NCBI GenBank assembly: GCA_947166385.1
Contig: CAMVEB010000020.1
Span: 1 to 64,000 of the forward strand
DNA: 64,000 nt
DNA from: an uncultured Clostridia bacterium
Lineage (GTDB): Bacteria; Bacillota; Clostridia; Christensenellales; Aristaeellaceae
Direction of reading: 5' to 3'
Shown here: one piece after another, positions 16,914-25,832 of the stretch
How the letters are laid out: every line of letters starts with the position of its first letter
How positions within the stretch are numbered: the first letter of the stretch is position 1
Translations under genes and position numbers: made by a program
The notes under the pieces: model-generated
Databases searched by the model: none
The model's input: only the letters and a program-made list of their open reading frames with translations
Told to the model about the DNA's origin: nothing

Positions 16914-18150
16914 GAACATGGAGAAAAAAACGAAAGCCCAGCGTCGGGTTCATCACGCGGGTCGAGAAAGTCAGATCCTGATCTACCTGGGAAAGCAGCT
17001 GCGGTTCTTTATCAACGAAAGCGACTGGAAGGTGCTGCCGATGGCGGCCATCATCGCCGCTCTGGTGGCGATGGTGATCCGGAAGCGGTTCTTTATCAAC
17101 ATGGAAGGCAGCCTGATCGGCGCCTTCGCGCTGACATGTGTGGCAATCTGGAACGGATGTTTCAATTCGATCCAGGCAGTGTGCCGGGAGCGGCCGATCG
17201 TCAAGCGGGAACACCGCTCCGGCATGCATATTTCCGCCTACGTGCTGGCTCACATGATCTACCAGCTGCTGCTGTGCGCGGCGCAGACCGGACTGACCAT
17301 GTATGTGCTGAAGCTGCTGGGGGTGCCGTTCCCGGCGGAAGGGTTCATGACCAGGTGGATGATCGTGGATATCGGTATCTCGATGCTGCTGATTTCCTAC
17401 GCGTCGGATATGATGAGCCTGTTCCTGTCCAGCATCTCGCATACGACAACCGGAGCGATGACGATCATGCCCTTTGTGCTGATCTTCCAGCTGGTCTTTT
17501 CCGGCGGGATCATTCCGCTGCCGTCCTGGAGCCAGTCGCTGTCCAACTTCACGATTTCGAACTACGGGGTCAAGGCGATCGCCGCGCAGTCCGGATACAA
17601 CGAACGGCCGATGGTGACAGCCTGGAATACGCTGTCCGGCATGCGGAACCGGGAAATCGGCGGCACGGTGACGCTCGGCCAGCTGATGGATCTGCTGAAC
17701 AACGAGAAGATGGAGCAGTATGAGGATCGGGAGATTATTCCCTCCTTCAACCTGGCGGAGACGGCGGTGCAGGTGGTGAGGGAACTCAACCTGATCGATG
17801 AGGAGAAGACGCAGGAGGCGCTGGCCGAGGCCCAGGCTGATCCGGCCATGACAAAGGCAGTACGTCTGAAGGACGTGAAGAAGCTGCTGAACAGCAGCAA
17901 CTACCTGCAGTCCCACCGGGATCAGGCGTTTACGCTGAAGTTCAAGGTGGGCGAGCTGTTTGATCTGTTCGGCGAAGAGAATATCAAGGCCGCGGTGCAG
18001 AAGGCGACGGCGGAGGCAAGCTATAAGCCGGAGTACGCGCAGACCAGGGAGAACGTGGTCAAAAACTGGGTGATGCTGGGCGTGTTCATCGCTGTCTTCG
18101 CGCTGATGTCCGTGATTGTGCTGGAAATGATCGATAAGGACAAGCGGTAA
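16906..18150 (+). CDS. ABC-2 type permease, ABCG-like partner
   Basis: A 414-residue membrane protein translated from inside the end of the ATPase gene. A basic N-terminus is followed by about six transmembrane segments (MAAIIAALVAMVI, FALTCVAIWNGCFNS, MIYQLLLCAAQTGL, and LIFQLVFSGGIIPLPS, typical of ABCG permeases before the last extracellular loop). A long soluble loop of about 150 residues, rich in Glu and Lys, comes before a final membrane span (VMLGVFIAVFALMSVIVL). With the preceding gene it forms one exporter or lipid-type transporter; the cargo is not indicated. Confidence 0.8.
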   Translation: MPKNMEKKTKAQRRVHHAGRESQILIYLGKQLRFFINESDWKVLPMAAIIAALVAMVIRKRFFINMEGSLIGAFALTCVAIWNGCFNSIQAVCRERPIVKREHRSGMHISAYVLAHMIYQLLLCAAQTGLTMYVLKLLGVPFPAEGFMTRWMIVDIGISMLLISYASDMMSLFLSSISHTTTGAMTIMPFVLIFQLVFSGGIIPLPSWSQSLSNFTISNYGVKAIAAQSGYNERPMVTAWNTLSGMRNREIGGTVTLGQLMDLLNNEKMEQYEDREIIPSFNLAETAVQVVRELNLIDEEKTQEALAEAQADPAMTKAVRLKDVKKLLNSSNYLQSHRDQAFTLKFKVGELFDLFGEENIKAAVQKATAEASYKPEYAQTRENVVKNWVMLGVFIAVFALMSVIVLEMIDKDKR

Positions 18151-18210
18151 CAAGATCCTTTGCCTCGTTCGGGATGACACGAAGCTTCCGGGACGGGACG
18201 AAGGATCCAA
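18151..18210. repeat. Dispersed intergenic repeat, copy 1
   Basis: A short intergenic sequence with GGATGACACGAAG after a CCTTTGCCTCG run. A related sequence with GAATGACACGAGG after CCTTCGCTGTG is at 50500-50545. Similar short elements are common between genes in related gut genomes, as I recall; no coding potential. Confidence 0.35.
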
Positions 18211-18237
18211 AAAATACATAGTGGGAGGTAATACACA

Positions 18238-19317
18238 ATGAAAAAGGTACTGGCAATGATCCTGGGGATGATGATGCTCCTGTCCGTCTGCGGCGGGGCG
18301 CTGGCGGTGAACGAGGATGTCACCGGAGAACTGGTGATCTACACCTCGATGTATCCGGAAATCGTGGACATGATGAACGAGGCGCTGAAAGCGGAATTCC
18401 CGAACCTGACGCCGGGCATTGACGGCAGCTTCTTCTTCCAGGCGGGCAGCGGCAAGCTGATCACGAAGATCTACGGTGAGATGGGCGACAACCGGGATCA
18501 GGCGCTGGACTGCGACATGTTCATGGTCGCGGAGCCTTCCTTCTCCCTGGAGCTGAAGGACTACGGCTACCTGCACTCCTTTGAGGTGGAGGACGCGGAA
18601 AACAAGCTGCGCTTCCCCTACGACAAGGAAGGCTACTGGTATCCGGTGCGGGTGTGCAACATGGTGCTGGCCTGCAACCCGGAGAAGAACGACGAATGGG
18701 CTGCGAAGGGAATCAATGTTCCGAAGAGCTTCCATGACTTTGCGTATGACCCGGCGCTGAAGGGTTATATCTCCATGGGCGATCCCATGACCAGCGGCAC
18801 CGCCTACGCGACGCTGGTTTCCCTGCTGGGGAAATACGGCGAGGAGTATGTGGACAAACTGGGCGAGAACAAGGTCATGCGGGAATCCGGATCCACGGCC
18901 ATCGCGAAGCTGCAGAGCGGCGAATGCGCGGCGATCATGATCCTGGAGGAATCCATCCTCAAATACCTGGAGGATGAGGAGAAAAAGGGCAACCAGGTGA
19001 CCAACCTGGAAGTCATCTATCCGGAGGACGGCGTGGTGCTGATCCCCTCCACGGTGATGATCGTGGCGGAAGAGTTCTCGAAGAATGTGAACACCGAAGC
19101 GGCGGAAGCCGTGGCCCAGTGGTTCCTGAGCCCGGAGGGACAGGAAATGATCATCAAGGGCTGGATGCACTCCGTGCTGGCGGGCGAGACGAAAGTACCC
19201 TACCATTCCATCAGCACCGATGACCTGATCCAGAAGGACATCGGCGTGGACTGGGAGAAGGCCTATCATGACCGGGAATCCATCACCAACCTGTGGACGG
19301 TGAAAGTCACCCAGTAA
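18238..19317 (+). CDS. Solute-binding protein of a ferric-type ABC importer
   Basis: A 359-residue exported binding protein of the bacterial family 1 (FbpA/AfuA-like) type. The signal peptide ends at GALA-VN. The mature protein has GELVIYTSMYPEIVDMMNEA, then FFFQAGSGKLITKIYGE and the C-terminal AAEAVAQWFLSPEGQE segment typical of iron(III) or phosphonate-type binding proteins. The Cys in LLSVCGG is not in a proper lipobox, so it may be released or held by its permease. It is followed at 22 bp by the fused permease and then by the ATPase, a complete importer. Iron(III) is the likeliest substrate; an organic ligand is possible. Confidence 0.8.
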   Translation: MKKVLAMILGMMMLLSVCGGALAVNEDVTGELVIYTSMYPEIVDMMNEALKAEFPNLTPGIDGSFFFQAGSGKLITKIYGEMGDNRDQALDCDMFMVAEPSFSLELKDYGYLHSFEVEDAENKLRFPYDKEGYWYPVRVCNMVLACNPEKNDEWAAKGINVPKSFHDFAYDPALKGYISMGDPMTSGTAYATLVSLLGKYGEEYVDKLGENKVMRESGSTAIAKLQSGECAAIMILEESILKYLEDEEKKGNQVTNLEVIYPEDGVVLIPSTVMIVAEEFSKNVNTEAAEAVAQWFLSPEGQEMIIKGWMHSVLAGETKVPYHSISTDDLIQKDIGVDWEKAYHDRESITNLWTVKVTQ

Positions 19318-19339
19318 CAGGGAAAGAGGAGAGGCGTCC

Positions 19340-21805
19340 ATGCGCTTGACAGGGGAAAAAATCACAAAGATCGGCCTCGCGGTCTGCCTGGCCCTGGGCA
19401 TTCTCTGTGTGATCTACGGGATCAAAGGGCAGCAGGCCAGCTCGGACTCCGAACTGGGCAGCGAGAACAGCTACCAGGCGATCTATGCCCTTTCCGGGAA
19501 CGCGGAGAAGACCTGGAACACGCTGGAAAGCGACCGCGGAAGCCTCTCCGACGACCAAAGAACCCAAACGGACGGGAGCGTCCGGACCCTGGTACGGGAT
19601 TTCTGGGAGAACCGGAAAGCCGGTGCCGGGGAGGAAATCGACGCTTTTCTGGAAGAAAACAGGGATTCGGAGGCGAAACTGGCCTGGAAGCTGCTGTTCG
19701 CGGCAGACATGACCGGCGGCCCGAAGGTCAGCGCCGCGCTCCGGAAAAAACTGGCCGGCATGCCGTCGGAGGAGCAGCAGCTCTTCCGGCGGCAGCTGCT
19801 TTGCTGCATCGCGGATGAAAGCGCCGCGCTGCCCGACGGGACGGAGGAAGCCCTGGAAGGGCTGACGGGAACGGATCGGGACGCGATGCTGATGCAGCTG
19901 GCGTACACCTCCGCCTGTGCCGGAAACGATCAGGTGACCGAGCATGTGAACCAGCTGAAGAAAAGCGTGCGCGACCGGGAAAAGCAGCTGACCGCGTTCC
20001 GGATGATCGCGACGGGAGAGGTGACCTGGCTGTGGCAGCTGATCATCAGCAACAGCCGGACCGTGATTCTCCTCGGCGTCGCGCTGATCCTGGACGTGCT
20101 GCTGCTGGCGCTGCTGATGGCGGCGGACAGGAACTGGCAGCTGAACTTCAAATGGGTGCTGATCCTGCTGATCGTGGACTTCCTGCTGGTGTTCGAGGTG
20201 CTGCCGGTCGTCTATATGCTGATCAAAGGGGTGTTCCCGGAGGGAAGCTTCTCGCTGGAAACGGTCCGGCGGCTGTTCAGCTATCCGATGAACCTGGAAG
20301 CGCTGAAGAATACGCTGATTGCCGGGTTTGCCACAATGATCCTCGGCACGATGATCGCCTTTCCGCTGGCGTGGCTGGTGGGCCGGACGAACCTGTACGG
20401 GAGAAAATTCTTCCGCGCGCTGTTTGTGATGACCTATATGGTTCCGCCGTATGTGGGCGCGATGGCCTGGCTGCGGCTGATGAACCCGAACGTGGGGTTC
20501 ATCAACCAGTGGCTGCGGATCCTGTTCGGGCTCAGCGACGCGCCGGGGCCGCTGAATGTCTATACGCTGCCGGGCATGATCTGGGTGCTGACGACCTTCT
20601 ATTACCCGTATGCCTTTATTACAATCAGCCGGGCGATGGAGAAGATGGATCCCTCGCTGGAGGAAGCCAGCCGGATTTCCGGCGCGGGCCCGGTGCGCAC
20701 GATCCTCCGGGTGACGCTGCCGATGATGACGCCCTCGCTGATCGCGGGCGCGCTGCTGGTTTTTGTCAGCGCGGCGAGCTGCTACGGTATTCCATCGATC
20801 ATCGGCACGCCGGGCAATGTCAACACGGTGACGACGCGGATCGTGGAATATGTTTCCATGGGCCAGCAAAGTATCAACGATGCCACCGGCCTGGCGGTAT
20901 TCCTGATGCTGGTGGCACTGCTGATCCTGTTCATTTCCGACGGGGTGCTGGCGAAGAAGCAGTACGTCACCGTATCCGGAAAGTCCGTGAACCCGACGAT
21001 CGTGGACCTGCGCAGGTGGCGGACGCCGCTGACGGTCCTGGTGTCGCTGTTCGCGGTGATCATGGTGGTGATTCCCTTCGGGGTGATCCTGACCACCTCC
21101 TTCAAGGTGGACGTCGGGAAGAGCATGTTCGACGCGGCAAACTTCACGCTGGCCAACTGGACGGGCGTCTTCTCCCGGGGGGAGACCATCAGCTGCCTGA
21201 AGAATTCCCTGATTTTCGCTTCTGTCGCGGCGACCGTCGGCCTGGTGATCGCCTGTGTGATGAGCTATCTGCTGCAGCGGACGCGGATCCGGGGGCGGGG
21301 GATTCCCAACTTCCTGATCACGCTGGGCTCCGGCACGCCCTCGGTGGTGATCGCACTGGGGCTGATCATGACGATGCGGGGCAACTTCGGGGTGAATATC
21401 TACAATACGGCGTATATCCTGATTATCGCCTACCTGATCAAGTATCTGATGATGGGAATGCGGACGGTCGTGTCCGCGATGAGCCAGATCCATGTATCCC
21501 TGGAGGAATGCAGCCAGATTTCCGGCGCCAGCTGGCTGCGCACCATGGTCCGGATTACGGGACCGCTGATTTTCCCCTCCATTGCCGCCGGATGGTTCCT
21601 GATCTTTATTCCCAGCTTCTATGAGCTGTCGATGACGACGCTGCTGTATTCCAGCACAACGAAAACCATCGGCTTCCAGCTGTATGAGTACTGGACGTTT
21701 ACCAGCCAGCCGATGAGCTGCGCGATGGCCTTCGGGATCCTGCTGATCGTGATTGGGCTGAACTTTTTACTGAACCGCCTGACGAAGGGCGAATTCTCCA
21801 TATAG
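19340..21805 (+). CDS. Fused double ABC permease (FbpB-like) with an extra N-terminal domain
   Basis: An 821-residue permease. Two BPD-transport modules are present, each with its EAA motif: EEASRISGAGPVRTILRVTL near residue 441 and EECSQISGASWLRTMVRITG near residue 722. This matches the duplicated FbpB architecture. Unusually, a first membrane segment (IGLAVCLALGILCVIYGI) is followed by about 200 soluble, charged, helical residues before the second one (VILLGVALILDVLLLALL). That segment would lie outside the membrane and next to the binding protein. The family is usually 500-560 residues. It is co-transcribed with the genes on either side. Confidence 0.85.
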   Translation: MRLTGEKITKIGLAVCLALGILCVIYGIKGQQASSDSELGSENSYQAIYALSGNAEKTWNTLESDRGSLSDDQRTQTDGSVRTLVRDFWENRKAGAGEEIDAFLEENRDSEAKLAWKLLFAADMTGGPKVSAALRKKLAGMPSEEQQLFRRQLLCCIADESAALPDGTEEALEGLTGTDRDAMLMQLAYTSACAGNDQVTEHVNQLKKSVRDREKQLTAFRMIATGEVTWLWQLIISNSRTVILLGVALILDVLLLALLMAADRNWQLNFKWVLILLIVDFLLVFEVLPVVYMLIKGVFPEGSFSLETVRRLFSYPMNLEALKNTLIAGFATMILGTMIAFPLAWLVGRTNLYGRKFFRALFVMTYMVPPYVGAMAWLRLMNPNVGFINQWLRILFGLSDAPGPLNVYTLPGMIWVLTTFYYPYAFITISRAMEKMDPSLEEASRISGAGPVRTILRVTLPMMTPSLIAGALLVFVSAASCYGIPSIIGTPGNVNTVTTRIVEYVSMGQQSINDATGLAVFLMLVALLILFISDGVLAKKQYVTVSGKSVNPTIVDLRRWRTPLTVLVSLFAVIMVVIPFGVILTTSFKVDVGKSMFDAANFTLANWTGVFSRGETISCLKNSLIFASVAATVGLVIACVMSYLLQRTRIRGRGIPNFLITLGSGTPSVVIALGLIMTMRGNFGVNIYNTAYILIIAYLIKYLMMGMRTVVSAMSQIHVSLEECSQISGASWLRTMVRITGPLIFPSIAAGWFLIFIPSFYELSMTTLLYSSTTKTIGFQLYEYWTFTSQPMSCAMAFGILLIVIGLNFLLNRLTKGEFSI

Positions 21806-21821
21806 GAAAGGGGAGATTCCG

Positions 21822-22895
21822 GTGTCGACCGTGACGATCCGCCATATCACCAAATCCTTCGGGAACCATGTGGTGCTGCAGGATTTCAACGAAACGTTCG
21901 GAGACGGGGAGTTTATCACTCTGTTGGGACCTTCCGGATGCGGGAAAACCACGATGCTCCGTATGATCGCGGGGTTTGAGCACCCGACCAGCGGGGAGCT
22001 GTACATCGATGACCAGCTGGTTTCCGGCGGGAAGACCTTCCTGCCGCCGGAAAAGCGGGGGATCGGGATGGTGTTCCAGAGCTATGCCGTCTGGCCGCAT
22101 ATGAACGTGTATGAAAATGTGGCGTATCCGCTGCAGATCCGGAAAGAACCGAAGGACAAAATCCGGGAGGCGGTGGAGCGCGTGCTGGAGATCGTGCACC
22201 TGAGCCAGTACGCGGAGCGGCTGCCGAGCCAGCTTTCCGGCGGGCAGCAGCAGCGGGTGGCCCTGGCACGGGCCCTGGTCGCCGCGCCGAAACTGCTGCT
22301 GCTGGATGAGCCGCTGTCCAACCTGGACGCGAAGCTGCGGGAAACGATGCGCTTTGAGATCAAGGAAATCCAGCGCAGGATCGGGATCACGGTGGTGTAT
22401 GTGACCCACGATCAGACGGAAGCCATGGCCATGAGCGACCGGATTTTCCTGATCAACCGCGGGGTGGTGCAGCAGAGCGGCACGCCGCGGGAAATCTACA
22501 ACCAGCCCTGCAACCAGTTCGTAGCGGATTTCCTGGGAAAGGTCGACTTCTTCAAGGGCGAAGTCCGGGACGGGAAGATCGTGTTCCCCGGAATGGGCGG
22601 GCAGTCGCTGCCCTACAGCGGGGAGCGAACCGGCCGGGTGGACGTGGCGATCCGGCCGGAAAACCTGAGCATCGCGGCGGAAGGGCCGCTGACGGGCACG
22701 CTGGAGACCTGCTATTACCTGGGGGATGTCAACGACTGCCGGATCCGGGTCGGGGAAACCCTGGTGCGGGTGACGGCGCCCGGCTGGACGGCGGAGGAAA
22801 TGAAAACCGGGGAGACCGTCCACCTGCAGGCGCGGAATCTGATGGTATTCCCGGATGACGGGCTGCTGGAAGAGATGCTGACGATCCAGACCTGA
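21822..22895 (+). CDS. ABC importer ATP-binding protein (FbpC/PotA-like)
   Basis: A 357-residue ATPase starting at GTG 21822 after AGGAAAGGGGAG. Walker A is GPSGCGKTTMLRMI, the Q-loop lies in GMVFQSYAVWPHMNVYENVA, the signature is LSGGQQQRVALARAL, Walker B LLLLDEPLSNLDAKLRE, and the switch His is in VTHDQTEAMAMSD. The C-terminal about 120 residues form the TOBE/OB regulatory domain (VAIRPENLSI). The VWPHMNVYENV wording matches ferric importers. It energises the fused permease directly upstream. Confidence 0.88.
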   Translation: MSTVTIRHITKSFGNHVVLQDFNETFGDGEFITLLGPSGCGKTTMLRMIAGFEHPTSGELYIDDQLVSGGKTFLPPEKRGIGMVFQSYAVWPHMNVYENVAYPLQIRKEPKDKIREAVERVLEIVHLSQYAERLPSQLSGGQQQRVALARALVAAPKLLLLDEPLSNLDAKLRETMRFEIKEIQRRIGITVVYVTHDQTEAMAMSDRIFLINRGVVQQSGTPREIYNQPCNQFVADFLGKVDFFKGEVRDGKIVFPGMGGQSLPYSGERTGRVDVAIRPENLSIAAEGPLTGTLETCYYLGDVNDCRIRVGETLVRVTAPGWTAEEMKTGETVHLQARNLMVFPDDGLLEEMLTIQT

Positions 22896-22977
22896 GAGAA
22901 AAAACTGACAGAATGAAATCTGATGCGTATCAACAGGCGGGCATCCGCGGATGCGCCGATGCCGGAAGGAGGAACAG

Positions 22978-24708
22978 ATGCTGAACAGGAAAAGGCTGCT
23001 GCTGATGCTGGCCGCTGTGCTGGTGCTGCTCTGCAGCATCGCCCTGGCGGAGACGGGCGGTCCCTGCGGAAAGGGCATTACCTGGACCTTCACGGACGGA
23101 ACGGTCCGGGTCGAAGGGAAGGGCGCCATGCAGGACGGAGCCTTCTGGGAAGGCAGCGTCCCGGCCGATGAAATCCGGCAGGCGATCATCGGGGACGGGA
23201 TCACCCGGATCGGAGAAAAGGCGTTCTGCGGCTGCGGCAAACTGAAGCAGGTGACGCTGCCGGACAGCCTGACGGCCATCGGGGAGAGCGCGTTTGAGGG
23301 CTGCAAAAGCCTGAAAACCCTGCGGCTGCCGACGGAGATTACGGAGATCGGTTTCCAGACCTTCGACGACAGCCTGAAGCGCCTGGAAATCCCGGTACTC
23401 CGGTCGACCACCGGGATCACGCTGGGATCGTACGACAAACCGTTCTACCTGCCGGGGCAGCAGGAAGCCTACATCTTTGCCCACACGGAGACATCGGAGT
23501 ACATCGGACTGACGCTGTACGAACCGCAGTCGAAGGACGTGGAGACCGTGGAGTTTCCGGACGGCCTGGAATGTATCCGGGAAGGATTCTTTGCCGGAAT
23601 GGAAAAACTGAAATCCATCCGGATTCCGGACTCCATGACCAAGTTCTCCATGCATTCCTTCGCCGGGATTTACCGGGAGTGCGTCATCCTGTGCGGAAAG
23701 GGATCCGCGGCGGAGAAGTTCTGCCTGGAAAAAGGATTCCAGTTCGACAACGGCGAGCGGCGGGTGGTCGGATACGACATTCAAAACGAGAAGGAAAAGG
23801 TCCGCTGGATCGTCCGGAATTATATCCGGGCCGGCATGAGTGAACGCCAGAAGGCGCAGGTGCTGCATAACTGGCTGATAACCAACGCTCACTACCATGA
23901 CGACGGCACCATGAAATCCCATGACGGAAAAACGCTGCTGCTGGAAGGTTACGGGGTATGCGAAGCGTATGGCGAGGCGTACGGCAAGCTTCTGACAGAA
24001 GCCGGTATCGCCTGGGCGAACATGCTTATCCAGAAGATGTCGCACGCCTGGAACCTGGTGCGGGTCGACGGTAGATGGTACCATGTGGACGCCACCTGGG
24101 ACGATGGTCCCGCCTGTCAGATGAAGCGGTATCCGTGCGTCAGCGGCATGGAAAAGAACCAGTACTTCCTGCTGACCGACAAACAGATCCGGGCGGATCA
24201 CGACTGGGAGGACCGGTACGTTTCAGCAGACAAGGGCCGGCCGCTCAGCTATTATGAGCCGAGGCTGGGACGGGAGATCTGGCTGCAGGTCTGGATCGGC
24301 ACCAACGGCTATCTTTTGGACTGGGATCATCAGACGGCCACGGTGCTGGGCCCGTGCTACGGCACCGAAACGGAGATCCTGATTCCCGCGGAAATCGAGT
24401 ACGAAGAAAAACAGTGGAAGGTGACGGCCGTCGACGACGGGGCTTTCCGGAAGAACAAGAAGATCAAAAGCGTTACGATCGGAAAGAACATCCGGAAAAT
24501 CGGAGCCAACGCCTTCCGGGACAGCGGGCTGACGAAAATCACGCTGAAGACCGACCGACTGACGGAGGAAAACGTCGGGAAGGAAGCGTTCGGCGGGCTT
24601 TCGGAGAAAGTCAGGGTCCGGTGCTCTGCCAAGCAGCTGAAACGATACAAAAAGCTGCTGCGGAAGCGCGGTGTTTCAAAAAAGGCAGAATTTATTGCGA
24701 AAGAATGA
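22978..24708 (+). CDS. Secreted leucine-rich-repeat (BspA-type) protein with central transglutaminase-like domain
   Basis: A 576-residue exported protein; ATG 22978 has a GGAGGAACAG site (an upstream ATG at 22951 would spoil the signal peptide). Signal cleavage is near ALA-ET. Residues about 60-260 hold LRR_5 repeats (GITRIGEKAFCGCGKLKQV, then LTAIGESAFEGCKSLKTL). A transglutaminase-like core follows with Cys (YGVCEAYGEAYG, near 326), His (SHAWNLV, near 355) and Asp (HVDATWDD, near 371). Two or three more LRR_5 repeats are C-terminal (KIKSVTIGKNIRKIGANAF). It is probably a cell-surface or extracellular protein acting on peptide or polysaccharide partners; the partner is unknown. Confidence 0.85.
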   Translation: MLNRKRLLLMLAAVLVLLCSIALAETGGPCGKGITWTFTDGTVRVEGKGAMQDGAFWEGSVPADEIRQAIIGDGITRIGEKAFCGCGKLKQVTLPDSLTAIGESAFEGCKSLKTLRLPTEITEIGFQTFDDSLKRLEIPVLRSTTGITLGSYDKPFYLPGQQEAYIFAHTETSEYIGLTLYEPQSKDVETVEFPDGLECIREGFFAGMEKLKSIRIPDSMTKFSMHSFAGIYRECVILCGKGSAAEKFCLEKGFQFDNGERRVVGYDIQNEKEKVRWIVRNYIRAGMSERQKAQVLHNWLITNAHYHDDGTMKSHDGKTLLLEGYGVCEAYGEAYGKLLTEAGIAWANMLIQKMSHAWNLVRVDGRWYHVDATWDDGPACQMKRYPCVSGMEKNQYFLLTDKQIRADHDWEDRYVSADKGRPLSYYEPRLGREIWLQVWIGTNGYLLDWDHQTATVLGPCYGTETEILIPAEIEYEEKQWKVTAVDDGAFRKNKKIKSVTIGKNIRKIGANAFRDSGLTKITLKTDRLTEENVGKEAFGGLSEKVRVRCSAKQLKRYKKLLRKRGVSKKAEFIAKE

Positions 24709-24717
24709 CATTTATAC

Positions 24718-24746
24718 TGGACATTTTGAAAAGAAATTGTTAAAAT
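24718..24746 (+). promoter_or_regulatory. Promoter of the secreted-protein run at 24.8-29 kb
   Basis: TGGACA (24718-24723), 17 bp, TAAAAT (24741-24746). The same pair and spacing occurs before the NHLP genes at 31536-31564. Confidence 0.6.
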
Positions 24747-24818
24747 AAATGGGATAGCGAGGAAGAAATCCTCCGGCTATTCCGTTAAGTAGACAAAAGC
24801 AAAACGGAGGGGAAGACC

Positions 24819-25760
24819 ATGAAACGAGTGGCAATCCTGATTCTGGCCCTGGCGATCCTGTTACCCTGCGGCGTGGCGCTGACGCCGTCCACGGCAAAAG
24901 CGGAATCGATGTACATCATTCCGGACAGCAACACCCGCGAACTGAGCTATGAGGAAATCTGGGAATACCGGTACGATACGCTGCTGTACGCGTTCAACGA
25001 GATCCTTGCCCGGCACGGATACAAGTTTGAAACCGGCAGCAACTGCTACAACTGGTTCACCCAGATGCCCTGGTACAAGCCGAACGCGAGCGAGAACTCC
25101 AAGAATCACAGCGAGTCCTACAACAAGACGACGAAGCTGGAATGGACCAACATCAACAAGATCAAGGAAGTCCGCCGGATCATGCGGGAGAACAAGGACT
25201 ACAACAACAAGGGAAAGGGCATGCCCATTCCCCCGGCGCAGAACATCAACAAGCCCCGCGGATTCGAGTATGTGGAGCTGCAGGCGAATCAGAAGTTTGC
25301 GGTATACACCGCGCCTTCCGCTTCCGCCTACCGGGCCAACAACGGCAAGGCGGCCGTGAGCACCAACGGCGCGATCTACGCGCTGGGCTGGGAAAACGGC
25401 TGGATGCTGATGCTGTACGAAGCGAACGCCGTGAACCAGTACCGCATCGGCTATATTGAAGGATCGAAGATCCGCGGAAAGAAGCCCGCGCTGGGCCAGC
25501 TGTACTGGGACGGCTATACGGTGGATGTGCTGGAGACCGTGGCGCTGACGGATGACCCCGCCCTGACCGGCAAGTCCCTGATGACGCTTCCGGCGGGCAG
25601 CCAGGTGACCTATCTGTCCACGATGTACAACACCGACGCGTGGGATTACGTGGAGACTACCCTGAACGGCCAGACGATCCGCGGTTTCGTGCCAAACGGA
25701 TGCCTGTCCGGCGGCGGCGTGGATATGACCGAAGAAGACGCGATGGTCGGAGACGGCTGA
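24819..25760 (+). CDS. Secreted YARHG-domain protein
   Basis: A 313-residue exported protein (signal peptide to about residue 28, AKA-ES). Residues about 38-85 form a YARHG domain: ELSYEEIWEYRYDTLLYAFN, ILARHGYKF and WFTQMPWYKPN. This domain is common in surface proteins of Clostridia, often before peptidoglycan-related modules. The remaining two thirds read as two SH3-like beta segments (FAVYTAPSASAYRANNGKAA and MTLPAGSQVTYLSTMYNTDA). No catalytic motif is visible. The ribosome binding site is GGAGGGGA. It is the first of four same-strand genes for small exported proteins. Confidence 0.8.
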   Translation: MKRVAILILALAILLPCGVALTPSTAKAESMYIIPDSNTRELSYEEIWEYRYDTLLYAFNEILARHGYKFETGSNCYNWFTQMPWYKPNASENSKNHSESYNKTTKLEWTNINKIKEVRRIMRENKDYNNKGKGMPIPPAQNINKPRGFEYVELQANQKFAVYTAPSASAYRANNGKAAVSTNGAIYALGWENGWMLMLYEANAVNQYRIGYIEGSKIRGKKPALGQLYWDGYTVDVLETVALTDDPALTGKSLMTLPAGSQVTYLSTMYNTDAWDYVETTLNGQTIRGFVPNGCLSGGGVDMTEEDAMVGDG

Positions 25761-25832
25761 TGATGATCTGACCCCAACCGGCGCAGGACCCGGAGTCCGG
25801 CGCCGGATCAAAATATGAGGAGGAATGATGGG

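Noticed and set aside
16879-21493. Two very long minus-strand frames (840 and 728 codons) opposite the ABC transporter genes
   Set aside because: Rich in His, Arg, Gln and Pro without domains. They are antisense to clearly real genes and result from strong GC bias at third positions.
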